Assembly (NCBI GenBank): GCA_025360065.1
Contig: JANYCX010000031.1
Coordinates: forward strand, 1 to 50,062
DNA from: Acetobacteraceae bacterium
GTDB lineage: Bacteria; Pseudomonadota; Alphaproteobacteria; Acetobacterales; Acetobacteraceae
Length of the DNA stretch: 50,062 bases
Reading direction: 5' to 3'
Position 1 is the first letter of the stretch. Each line of letters opens with the position of its first letter. Made by a program: the position numbers and the translations under genes. The notes under the pieces are model-generated. The model was not told where the DNA came from, did no database searches, and saw only the letters and a program-made list of their open reading frames with translations. This document shows positions 18,834 to 25,491 of this stretch, in pieces.

Positions 18834-20104
18834 CCGAACTGCGAATTGACCGGGTCGGCGTAGACGGCGACGGCGTCGGGCATCTACCCGATGGCAAGCC
18901 GGTTTATCTGCCGTTCACCTTGCCCGGCGAAATGGTGGAGGCCGTTACGACCGAGCGGCGTGGCCAGGGTTGGACGGGTGACGCACGTGTGTTGGTGGCA
19001 AGCCCGGACCGGATTGTCCCGCCCTGCCCGCATTTTGGCCCGTGCGGTGGCTGTTCGTTGCAGCATTGGTCGGATGATCGCTATGCCGACTGGAAATCCG
19101 GACTGCTGCGCGCGGCCCTGATCCGTGCCGGCTTCACCGATGCCGTCGTCGCCCCTCTGGTCCGCACCCCACCCGGCGCCCGGCGTCGGATGGAACTCGC
19201 CGCGAAACGCCTGCCGAGCGGCGTGGCGCTTGGGCTGCATGTGCGCAACGGGTCTGCCGTGGTCGATCTCGCCGATTGCGCCGTGCTGCACCCCACCCTC
19301 GCCGAATTGGTGCCCGGCCTGCGCGACCTGCTGCGCGGCCTGTCGGGACTGAAGCGCGAAGGCGATGTACTGGTCAATCTGCTCGACGAAGGCCCCGACA
19401 TCCTGCTGCGCATCGATGGCAATTTAACCACGCCGGATCGCACCAAGCTTGCCGCTTTTGCCACTGCGTGGGGTGCGCCGCGCATTTCGGTGAGCCGTGA
19501 TGGCGCCCGCCCCGAAATCGCCGCCCAAATACGGCCGGCGCGGATGACCTTGTCCGGCACCGAAATTTCGCCAGCCGCTGGCGCGTTCCTGCAAGCATCG
19601 GCCGAGGGCGAAGCCGCCATCATCGCCGCCATGCTCGCGGGCCTGCCGCCCAAATTGTCGCGCAAGGCGCAAGTCGCCGAGCTTTATTCCGGCTGCGGCA
19701 GCCTGACATTTGCACTCGCCCAACAGGTCCGGGTGACTGCGTTTGATGGTGACCTTGATCTGACGACCGCGCTCGCCGGCGGCGCCAACCAGTCGGGCCA
19801 GGCCGGGCGGATTTCGGTGACCCGCCGCGACCTGACCCGCCAGCCCTTGAGCGCCAAGGAATTTGCGCCGTTCAAGGCCGTGGTGCTCGATCCACCGCAT
19901 GGCGGGGCGGCGGCGCAGACCGAGCAGATCGCGGCTTCGGGGATCGCGCGGGTGATTTATGTCAGCTGCAATCCGGCGACCTTGGAGCGCGATGCGGCGG
20001 TGTTGCGGTTGGCTGGGTATAAGTTGCTGTCCGCCACGCCGATTGATCAGTTTTTGTGGTCGGCGCGGTTGGAGAGTGTGGTGGTGTTTGAGAAGGTTAA
20101 GTAA
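18830..20104 (+). CDS. 23S rRNA (uracil-5-)-methyltransferase, RlmD/RumA-like
   Basis: SAM-dependent RNA m5U methyltransferase (424 aa) of the TrmA/RumA family. A TRAM-like N-terminal region ([20 protein letters not shown]) is followed by a [4Fe-4S] cysteine cluster C-x5-C-x2-C ([10 protein letters not shown], with the fourth Cys further on in VVDLADC). The C-terminal methyltransferase has [15 protein letters not shown] for SAM binding, LDPPHGG and the catalytic-Cys motif [12 protein letters not shown]. The start is TTG 18830, overlapping the gcdH stop as TTGA. Which uridine is modified (U1939 or U747 type) cannot be told from sequence alone. Confidence 0.9.
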   Translation: MTELRIDRVGVDGDGVGHLPDGKPVYLPFTLPGEMVEAVTTERRGQGWTGDARVLVASPDRIVPPCPHFGPCGGCSLQHWSDDRYADWKSGLLRAALIRAGFTDAVVAPLVRTPPGARRRMELAAKRLPSGVALGLHVRNGSAVVDLADCAVLHPTLAELVPGLRDLLRGLSGLKREGDVLVNLLDEGPDILLRIDGNLTTPDRTKLAAFATAWGAPRISVSRDGARPEIAAQIRPARMTLSGTEISPAAGAFLQASAEGEAAIIAAMLAGLPPKLSRKAQVAELYSGCGSLTFALAQQVRVTAFDGDLDLTTALAGGANQSGQAGRISVTRRDLTRQPLSAKEFAPFKAVVLDPPHGGAAAQTEQIAASGIARVIYVSCNPATLERDAAVLRLAGYKLLSATPIDQFLWSARLESVVVFEKVK

Positions 20105-20106
20105 AG

Positions 20107-20228
20107 CGTTCTTTTTGTGAACAAAAAGAACCAAAAAAACTTCTTGATACGTGTTGCCGTTGGCGGGGGAGCGCGGAGGGTGGCCCGCCGTAGGCAACAC
20201 ATTCTTTTTTTCCAAAAAAAGGAGTGCT
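20107..20228. repeat. dispersed element with palindromic ends, copy 1
   Basis: The left end, 20107-20130, is a 24-nt AT-rich palindrome (arms GTTCTTTTTGT / ACAAAAAGAAC) followed by CAAAAAAACTT. The right end, around 20201-20224, is ATTCTTTTTTTCC-type, followed by AAAAAAAGGAG. The GC-rich middle folds on itself (GTGTTGCC at 20150-20157 with GGCAACAC at 20193-20200). Copies 2 and 3 (25361-25480, 37525-37660) have the same plan in opposite orientation. This copy lies between the rRNA methyltransferase stop and ccdA. Confidence 0.7.
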
Positions 20229-20280
20229 TGAACCCAATCGTCTTTTATGCGCATATGACATGGGTATGTGGAGCACCAGT
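20228..20280 (+). promoter_or_regulatory. candidate ccdAB promoter/operator and RBS
   Basis: TTGAAC (20228-20233) is followed about 17-18 nt later by the AT-rich GCATATGACAT region, which also contains short palindromes (ATGCGCAT, CATATG) of the kind CcdA-type repressors bind. GGAG at 20271-20274 precedes ATG 20282 with good spacing and decides that start over ATG 20255. The operator assignment is inference from the autoregulation known for ccd operons. Confidence 0.3.
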
Positions 20281-20281
20281 C

Positions 20282-20536
20282 ATGCCTGCAACCGCCATCG
20301 CTGAGCCCAAGGAAAGCAATCGCCGCGCTGCGAACGTAACCCTCCCTGTGCCTCTTTTGCAGGCAGCTCGTGCATTGAAAATCAATGTTTCCCAGGCCTG
20401 TGAACGTGGTTTGGTGGCCGAAGTGGCCAAAGCCCGCACCGAGCAGTGGTTGCGCGACAATCGCGCGGCGATGGATGCCTGGAATGCCCATGTTGAAGAA
20501 CATGGCCTGCCGCTCGCGCAATACCGCCAGTTTTAA
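20282..20536 (+). CDS. ccdA: type II antitoxin CcdA
   Basis: Antitoxin (84 aa) that neutralises CcdB and represses its own operon. The N-terminal ribbon-helix-helix part is NRRAANVTLPVPLLQAARAL, and the C-terminal toxin-wrapping segment ends in HVEEHGLPLAQYRQF, a highly characteristic CcdA family tail. The start ATG 20282 is supported by GGAG 8 nt upstream; ATG 20255 in frame would add nine residues. Stop and next start share a base (TAATG at 20534-20538), so toxin translation is coupled to the antitoxin. Confidence 0.9.
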   Translation: MPATAIAEPKESNRRAANVTLPVPLLQAARALKINVSQACERGLVAEVAKARTEQWLRDNRAAMDAWNAHVEEHGLPLAQYRQF

Positions 20537-20832
20537 TGGCGCGGCTCGACGTCTATCGCCTGGCGAACGGCGCCACGGTCGTCGATGTGCAAGCCGGGCT
20601 GTTGGACCATCTCGCGACCCGAATTGTCGTCCCGCTGGTGCCTAAGATCAGTGCGCCGCCGCCAATCAATGACCTCAATCCGATGTTTGAGATCGACGGG
20701 ATTGCCCATGTGATGCAGACCCAGGCCACAGCCAGCATCCCGAAGCGGGAATTGCGCGCGCCGATTGCGTCACTGGATCGGCATCACGATCGGGTCACCC
20801 GGGCGTTGGATGTTTTGTTGCTCGGGTATTGA
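20536..20832 (+). CDS. ccdB: type II toxin CcdB
   Basis: CcdB-family toxin (98 aa versus 101 in F plasmid); the F protein poisons DNA gyrase by trapping the GyrA-DNA complex. Family features are LDVYRLANGATVVDVQAGLLD, RIVVPLVPK, MFEIDGIAHVMQTQATASIPKREL and a C-terminal helix ending LDVLLLGY. F-plasmid CcdB ends in Trp-Gly-Ile, and Trp99 is needed for gyrase poisoning; here the aligned triplet is Leu-Gly-Tyr. Many chromosomal homologues also differ there, so toxicity is uncertain. It converges with the next gene, stops only 11 nt apart. Confidence 0.9.
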   Translation: MARLDVYRLANGATVVDVQAGLLDHLATRIVVPLVPKISAPPPINDLNPMFEIDGIAHVMQTQATASIPKRELRAPIASLDRHHDRVTRALDVLLLGY

Positions 20833-20842
20833 TACGGCAGCA

Positions 20843-21859
20843 TTATCCCGCCAACGCCGCCCGCACCAAGTCCCTCACAAACCCAAACTCCGCCGGCAGC
20901 AATGTCGGGTTCGGATTGCCCGCCCGATGCCCCCACACGCTTTCGATCGGGTGCAGTGCGCCATGCCGTAAGTACGCCATGTCGGCGGCATTGTCCGCCA
21001 CCCGGAAATACAAATCCGTGGTGCTGGGCAGCAAAATCACCCGCGCCTTGATCGCCGCCAGGGCTTTGGGCAGGTCACCGCCATAGAGCGCATTGTCGCT
21101 GATATCGCCGTGCAGCCAGGTCACCAACTGCGCGTATAAATTCGCCGCACGACGCAGATAATAGCGTTCTTCCCAATCCGTCCGCAAATAGGTTTCCAGG
21201 TCCGGCGCGCCCAAGGCCGACACATGCAACCCGGCGCGATAGAAATCCTGGCTCAATGCCCAGCTTGCGTAAATGGTGCCAAACGCTTTCAGGCTGGCGC
21301 GTGGTTCGCTGGAGAAGTGCCCGCCGCTGATATGCTCAGGCGCTGCTTCCAATGTGCGCAGCAGCGACATCAGGAACACGCGGTTATGCACCGAGGTTTT
21401 GGCACTGCCGGCAAGCACGAAAGCGCGCGCCACCATGTCGGGCTCAATCGCTGCCCAGTGATAGGCTTGCTGGGCGCCCATCGAGAAACCATACACGGCG
21501 GCGAGCTTGGTTATCCCGAACTGCTCGGCCAACAAACGCTTCTGGCTTTTGACGAGGTCCCAACCAGTCACCACCGGGTAGTCTGGGTTATCCGCCGCCC
21601 CCGATGACAACCCGTTGGAAAACAAATTGGGGATCACGATGAACCAACGCGTCGGGTCGAGCACGCTGTCCGGTCCGATCAGGAACTCCATATCCGGATG
21701 CTGGGCGGTATAGGAGCACGGATACAGGATCACATTGTCACGCGCCGCGTTCAGCGTGCCATGGGTTTTCCAGGCGATTTTCGCGTCGCGGATCACCCCG
21801 CCCTTTTGCACTGGAAAATCCCCGAGGCTGAAAGCCCCGTCCTGTTGTGCCCAATTCAT
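20843..21859 (-). CDS. alpha/beta-fold hydrolase, homoserine O-acetyltransferase (MetX)-like
   Basis: Alpha/beta hydrolase of the MetX superfamily (338 aa, shorter than true MetX at ~370-380). Nucleophile elbow GFSMGAQQAYHW near residues 144-155 (Ser), oxyanion region YPCSYTAQHPDMEFLIGP, catalytic Asp in LLPSTTDLYF and catalytic His in WGHRAG near residue 310. The start lies 2 nt after the phaR stop, so it is cotranscribed with phaR. An acyltransferase or esterase role is possible; I would not call it methionine biosynthesis from sequence alone. Confidence 0.85.
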   Translation of the reverse strand: MNWAQQDGAFSLGDFPVQKGGVIRDAKIAWKTHGTLNAARDNVILYPCSYTAQHPDMEFLIGPDSVLDPTRWFIVIPNLFSNGLSSGAADNPDYPVVTGWDLVKSQKRLLAEQFGITKLAAVYGFSMGAQQAYHWAAIEPDMVARAFVLAGSAKTSVHNRVFLMSLLRTLEAAPEHISGGHFSSEPRASLKAFGTIYASWALSQDFYRAGLHVSALGAPDLETYLRTDWEERYYLRRAANLYAQLVTWLHGDISDNALYGGDLPKALAAIKARVILLPSTTDLYFRVADNAADMAYLRHGALHPIESVWGHRAGNPNPTLLPAEFGFVRDLVRAALAG

Positions 21860-21861
21860 GT

Positions 21862-22449
21862 TCAGCCCTTTTTCGTGCGTGCATCAGCAAGCTGAGTGCG
21901 CAGTAGTTCAATTTCGGCGCGAAGGATGGCGATTTCGTCTTCGCTGGTCACTGGCGGGCGGGTCTCGGCGGGCAGGAACGGGGTAAACAGGCTCATCGCG
22001 CGTTCCATCATTGCCCGGTTCTGGCGGCCGACTTCTTCGAGGCCCGGCGGTAGAAAGGGCGCCATGCTTTGCTGGACAGTCTTGGTGACCTGTTCCTGCT
22101 GGCGGGCAAAGGCCGACATCGCGGTTTCGAGATAATTCGGCACCACACCCTGCATGCTGTCGCCGTAAAACCCGATCAACTGGCGCAGAAAGCCGGTGGG
22201 GAGCATGGCTTTGCCCTTGCTTTCCTCCTCGACGATAATCTGGGTCAGGACCGAGCGGGTGATGTCTTCGCCGGATTTCGCGTCATAGACCACGAAATCA
22301 CGCCCGTTGCGCACCATTTCGGCGAGCGAATCCAGAGTGATGTAGCTCGAACTTTCAGTGTTGTACAAGCGACGATTGGCGTATTTCTTGACCACGACGG
22401 GCGGGGCGTCGCCTTTTGCCGCGGCAGTGGTAGAGTCGGTCGACGACAT
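21862..22449 (-). CDS. phaR: polyhydroxyalkanoate synthesis regulator PhaR
   Basis: Transcriptional repressor of PHA granule genes (195 aa). The N-terminal DNA-binding domain is unmistakable: VVVKKYANRRLYNTESSSYITL and VRNGRDFVVYDAKSGEDITRSVLTQIIVEEE, followed by the PHB-binding region FLRQLIGFYGDSMQGVVPNYLE near residues 87-110. The C-terminus (~175-195) is a predicted coiled coil (IAILRAEIELLRTQLADA). In other alphaproteobacteria PhaR binds PHB and releases phasin and synthase promoters. It is divergent from the PhaC-like operon, with a 136-nt shared intergenic region containing a candidate site at 22490-22504. Confidence 0.95.
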   Translation of the reverse strand: MSSTDSTTAAAKGDAPPVVVKKYANRRLYNTESSSYITLDSLAEMVRNGRDFVVYDAKSGEDITRSVLTQIIVEEESKGKAMLPTGFLRQLIGFYGDSMQGVVPNYLETAMSAFARQQEQVTKTVQQSMAPFLPPGLEEVGRQNRAMMERAMSLFTPFLPAETRPPVTSEDEIAILRAEIELLRTQLADARTKKG

Positions 22450-22489
22450 TACAGTCCCCCGGCGGGTGGAATAGCCCGTAGGTTTAGCA

Positions 22490-22504
22490 TGATGCAGCGC
22501 AACA
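22490..22504. promoter_or_regulatory. candidate PhaR operator
   Basis: TGATGC-AGC-GCAACA is an imperfect palindrome with the core TGC-N3-GCA. PhaR of Paracoccus/Rhodobacter is known to bind CTGC-N3-GCAG-like sites. It lies 41 nt upstream of the phaR start, in the region shared with the divergent small-protein/PhaC operon, where autoregulation would be expected. Confidence 0.4.
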
Positions 22505-22585
22505 AAGAAACAGGCTTGCCATGGAGATGCGGTTTTCCCGGCCTGCGCTTGCGCCTATGCTATCGGCATGGAGCAACGATGACGC

Positions 22586-22984
22586 ATGACCGGGTCCAAA
22601 ACCCCAAACGCTGGCGCACCCGATCTGCGCGCCGTGGCGGAGGATTGGATCACCATCGTGCAAAGCGAGCTGGCGGCGCTCGCCACCGACCGCGAGGCCG
22701 CCGAAATCGCCACTGCCATGCTGGCAGTTTGGGCCAATGCGGCAATTGCGATGGTGCGGGCTAGTGCCCGGCCCGCTGCACCGACGCGGCCCGCGCCCAC
22801 TGCTGCTCCACCTGATGCTGGCAACGATGAGCTCGCAGCGCTCCGTCAGCGCGTCAATGAACTTGAACGGCGTGTGGCCGAGTTTGGACAGCACAACCAA
22901 GGCCGCGCTGGCAAACCTGCTCGCGGGCGCCAATCCCGGCGAAATCCCACCGGCGGTGCTGACGGCGGCGCTGGAAAAAGATAG
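22586..22984 (+). CDS. small coiled-coil protein overlapping phaC; possible PHA synthase partner
   Basis: 132-aa product with no family I recognise with certainty. Residues ~10-60 are a helical, Trp-containing segment (VAEDWITIVQSELAALATD, MLAVWANAAIAMVRA), ~60-80 an Ala/Pro linker, and ~80-98 a heptad-like coiled coil (ELAALRQRVNELERRVAEF). The last ~30 residues are Gly/Arg-rich and overlap the start of the PhaC-like frame, so the natural end may be poorly constrained. The layout, a helical coiled-coil protein directly before a short PhaC, resembles PhaE (class III) or PhaR-subunit (class IV) partners, but this is much smaller than PhaE. That role is inference. A frameshift splitting one fused protein is also possible. 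Confidence 0.6.
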   Translation: MTGSKTPNAGAPDLRAVAEDWITIVQSELAALATDREAAEIATAMLAVWANAAIAMVRASARPAAPTRPAPTAAPPDAGNDELAALRQRVNELERRVAEFGQHNQGRAGKPARGRQSRRNPTGGADGGAGKR

Positions 22985-23957
22985 GGCGCTGCTGGCCGGC
23001 ATCGCCGCCTATCGTCGCCATCCCTGGCTGCGGGACTTGCCCGATCCGCCGGAAATCTGGCGTGAGGGCGATACAAGGCTGCTCGATTTTGGTGGCACCG
23101 GAGCACCCCTGCTGTTCGTGCCCAGCCTGGTCAATCGCGCCACCGTACTCGACCTCGCCCCCGGCCAGTCGATGATGCGGTTTTTCGCGGCGAGCGGTTG
23201 CCGGACCCTGCTGCTGGATTGGGGCTGGCCGGGGCCGCGCGAGCGCGGATTTGGTCTGGCGGATTATGTTGCACGACTCGGCCGGGCGGTTGCAGCCCAG
23301 CCGGCCCCGGTAATCCTGGTGGGCTATTGCATGGGCGGGCTGCTGGCCCTGGCGGCAGCCCAGCACACGCCGACGGGCCTTGCGGGCCTAGGGTTGCTTG
23401 CCACGCCGTGGGATTTCCATGCTGGCACCATCGGCAGGCCCGAGGCGGTTGCGCAGCTTTTGCCGCTGCTGGAACCGGCAATGGAACTGACCGGCACCGT
23501 GCCGATTGACGGGCTGCAAACCCTGTTCACCTTGCTCGACCCGTTCGGCGTCGGTGACAAGTATCGCCGCTTCGGCAAGCTCGACCAGACCAGCGCGCGG
23601 GCGGCAGCTTTTGTTGCAGTGGAAGACTGGCTCAATGACGGCGTGCCGCTCGCCGCCCCCGTTGCGCGGGAGGTTTTGGGCGGTTGGTATGGCGAAAACC
23701 GCCCCGCAAACGGCGCGTGGCGCATTGCCGGCCACGCGGTTCGTCCCGAAAATCTGCGCCTGCCGAGCTTCGTCGCCATTCCGGCGCGCGACCGGATCGT
23801 GCCGCCGGAAAGCGCCGAACCGCTTGCCGCCGCCCTGCCCGATGCAACCGTGATCCGCCCGGCCGCCGGGCATGTCGGCATGGTTGCCGGCACGGGCGCT
23901 GCGAGCGCGCTATGGCATCCGCTACTGGAATGGGTGCAGCGCCTCGACAAAAGCTGA
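22857..23957 (+). CDS. alpha/beta hydrolase, class III-like PHA synthase (PhaC-like)
   Basis: PhaC-family protein (366 aa from ATG 22857, the size of class III PhaC, ~355 aa). Evidence: FVPSLVNRATVLDLAPGQS, LLLDWGWPGP and the Cys-type lipase box GYCMGG (the nucleophile is Cys, as in PHA synthases, not Ser). A catalytic Asp follows in PARDRIVPPE and a His in PAAGHVGMV. It would polymerise 3-hydroxyacyl-CoA into granules. The start is uncertain: ATG 22827 and GTG 22872 are alternatives, all inside the upstream frame. The neighbours phaR, thiolase and a coiled-coil partner fit PHA metabolism. A depolymerase/thioesterase activity cannot be excluded. Confidence 0.82.
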   Translation: MNLNGVWPSLDSTTKAALANLLAGANPGEIPPAVLTAALEKDRALLAGIAAYRRHPWLRDLPDPPEIWREGDTRLLDFGGTGAPLLFVPSLVNRATVLDLAPGQSMMRFFAASGCRTLLLDWGWPGPRERGFGLADYVARLGRAVAAQPAPVILVGYCMGGLLALAAAQHTPTGLAGLGLLATPWDFHAGTIGRPEAVAQLLPLLEPAMELTGTVPIDGLQTLFTLLDPFGVGDKYRRFGKLDQTSARAAAFVAVEDWLNDGVPLAAPVAREVLGGWYGENRPANGAWRIAGHAVRPENLRLPSFVAIPARDRIVPPESAEPLAAALPDATVIRPAAGHVGMVAGTGAASALWHPLLEWVQRLDKS

Positions 23958-23982
23958 CACGGGCGCGTAATCGTTCTATAGA
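23954..23982 (+). promoter_or_regulatory. sigma-70-like promoter of phaA
   Basis: CTGACA (23954-23959), a 17-nt spacer and TATAGA (23977-23982) give one of the best promoter matches in the window. The -35 box overlaps the stop codon of the PhaC-like gene. The predicted start near 23989 leaves a ~24-nt leader carrying CAGGAG before ATG 24013. phaA can therefore be transcribed independently of the upstream pair. Confidence 0.55.
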
Positions 23983-24012
23983 GCGCGTCAAAATACCACA
24001 GGAGCCGCCAGT

Positions 24013-25185
24013 ATGGACGACATCGTCATCGTTTCCGCCGCACGCACCCCGGTTGGCAGTTTCACCGGCGCCTTCGCCACCGTCCCCGCCCATGTTCTTG
24101 GCGCCGCCGCCATTCAAGCCGCGTTGTCCCGCGCCGGGCTTGAGGGTGGCGATGTGGATGAGGTTATTCTTGGTCAGGTGCTTGCCGCCGCCCAGGGCCA
24201 GAACCCGGCCCGCCAGGCCGCCCGCGCGGCTGGGATTTCCGATGCTTCCACCGCGTTTGGGGTAAACCAGGTTTGCGGCTCGGGCCTGCGCACCGTGGCA
24301 CTCGCCGCCCAGCAGATCCGCACTGGCGAAAGCCGGATCGTGATCGCCGGCGGGCAGGAAAGCATGTCGATGTCAGCCCATGCGGCGCATTTGCGGGCTG
24401 GGGCGCGGATGGGCGATATGTCGTTCATCGACACCATGATTAAGGACGGGTTGTGGGATGCATTCCACGGCTATCACATGGGCACGACCGCCGAAAACGT
24501 CGCCCGCGCTTACCAGATCACCCGGGAAGAACAGGACGAATTTGCCGTCGCCAGCCAGAACAAGGCATCGGCTGCGCAAAAAGCTGGCCGTTTTGCCGAC
24601 GAAATCGTCGCCGTCACCATCAAGGGTCGCAAGGGCGATATCATCGTCGATCAGGACGAATATATCCGCCATGACAGCAGCATTGAAGCCATGGCCAAAT
24701 TGCGCCCGGCGTTCAGCAAGGACGGCACCGTCACTGCCGGCAATGCCAGCGGCATCAATGACGGCGCGGCGGCGTTGGTTATCATGTCGGGCGCCGAAGC
24801 CGCGCGCCGGGGCCTGACGCCACTTGCCCGGATCGCGAGCTTTGCGACTGCGGGTGTCGATCCGGCAGTGATGGGCACCGGGCCGATCCCGTCAAGCCGC
24901 AAGGCGCTGCAACGGGCCGGCTGGAAACATGATGACCTCGATCTGATTGAAGCCAATGAAGCCTTCGCCGCCCAGGCCTGCGCGGTCAACAAGGACATGG
25001 GCTGGGATACCGGCAAGGTGAATGTGAACGGAGGCGCGATCGCCATCGGCCACCCGATCGGTGCCTCGGGCGCGCGGGTGCTGGTTGGATTACTGCACGA
25101 GATGGCGCGGCGGGATGCCAAGAAGGGGTTGGCGACGCTGTGCATTGGCGGCGGGATGGGCGTGGCCATGTGTTTGGAGCGGTAG
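24013..25185 (+). CDS. phaA: acetyl-CoA acetyltransferase (beta-ketothiolase)
   Basis: Thiolase (390 aa) condensing two acetyl-CoA to acetoacetyl-CoA, the first step of PHB synthesis, or the reverse in degradation. Active-site Cys is in [10 protein letters not shown] (about residue 89), the catalytic His in [14 protein letters not shown] and the second Cys in [12 protein letters not shown]. Length and motifs are those of biosynthetic thiolases (PhaA/AtoB). AGGAG precedes the start. No phaB reductase is in the window. The location next to phaR and the PhaC-like gene supports phaA over a general atoB label. Confidence 0.93.
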   Translation: MDDIVIVSAARTPVGSFTGAFATVPAHVLGAAAIQAALSRAGLEGGDVDEVILGQVLAAAQGQNPARQAARAAGISDASTAFGVNQVCGSGLRTVALAAQQIRTGESRIVIAGGQESMSMSAHAAHLRAGARMGDMSFIDTMIKDGLWDAFHGYHMGTTAENVARAYQITREEQDEFAVASQNKASAAQKAGRFADEIVAVTIKGRKGDIIVDQDEYIRHDSSIEAMAKLRPAFSKDGTVTAGNASGINDGAAALVIMSGAEAARRGLTPLARIASFATAGVDPAVMGTGPIPSSRKALQRAGWKHDDLDLIEANEAFAAQACAVNKDMGWDTGKVNVNGGAIAIGHPIGASGARVLVGLLHEMARRDAKKGLATLCIGGGMGVAMCLER

Positions 25186-25198
25186 AAGAAAGCGTCTT

Positions 25199-25259
25199 CT
25201 TATACCAAGCGCCCTTGATGTTGACCCATGAAGACTGGGTCAACGGCGCTTGGTATAAG
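25199..25259. repeat. TACCA/TGGTA hairpin repeat, copy 1
   Basis: Outer arms CTTATACCAAGCGCC (25199-25213) and GGCGCTTGGTATAAG (25245-25259) are perfectly complementary over 15 nt. The inner arms GTTGACCCA (25220-25228) and TGGGTCAAC (25236-25244) add 9 bp, with a 6-nt bulge on the left and a 7-nt loop. It lies 14 nt after the phaA stop and can serve as part of a convergent terminator between phaA and the aldehyde dehydrogenase gene. Confidence 0.8.
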
Positions 25260-25300
25260 TCTTTGCTTGGCGCACCGCCGCCGGCCAACCCGGTGCGCAA

Positions 25301-25351
25301 CACCAAGCGCCCGAATGGCTGGAAGAGTCAGCCATTCGGGCGTCTGGTATT
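25301..25351. repeat. TACCA/TGGTA hairpin repeat, copy 2
   Basis: Left arm CACCAAGCGCCCGAATGGCT (25301-25320) pairs with AGCCATTCGGGCGTCTGGTA (25330-25349) at 17 of 20 positions, with a 9-nt loop. The outer ends resemble copy 1 while the inner arms (GAATGGCT/AGCCATTC) are different but still complementary. It is separated from copy 1 by 41 nt. Confidence 0.8.
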
Positions 25352-25356
25352 AGTTT

Positions 25357-25484
25357 GAAAACAAAGAAACAAAAATACTTTAACTATTGCGGCCGTTGGC
25401 TCGGGCCTGCGGAGGCGCCCAAGCCCGCAGCAACAAAGTAAGGAAAAGTTTTTTTGGTTCTTTTTGTTCACAAAAAGAACTGCT
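25357..25484. repeat. dispersed element with palindromic ends, copy 2
   Basis: The right end at 25457-25480 is the 24-nt palindrome (arms GTTCTTTTTGT / ACAAAAAGAAC). The segment 25445-25484 is identical over about 40 nt to 37625-37664. The left end is a degenerate AAACAAAGAAACAAAAA stretch (25359-25375). The GC-rich middle contains TTGCGGCCGTTGGC and its partly complementary GCCCGCAGCAA. It completes the 306-nt gene-free gap 25186-25491 between convergent genes. Confidence 0.7.
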
Positions 25485-25491
25485 TGCCTTC

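Noticed and set aside
22857-22984. Frameshift joining the small protein and PhaC into one fusion
   Set aside because: Not adopted as the main call because both frames are plausible separately and an overlap with independent starts is common; it remains open and needs comparison with relatives.
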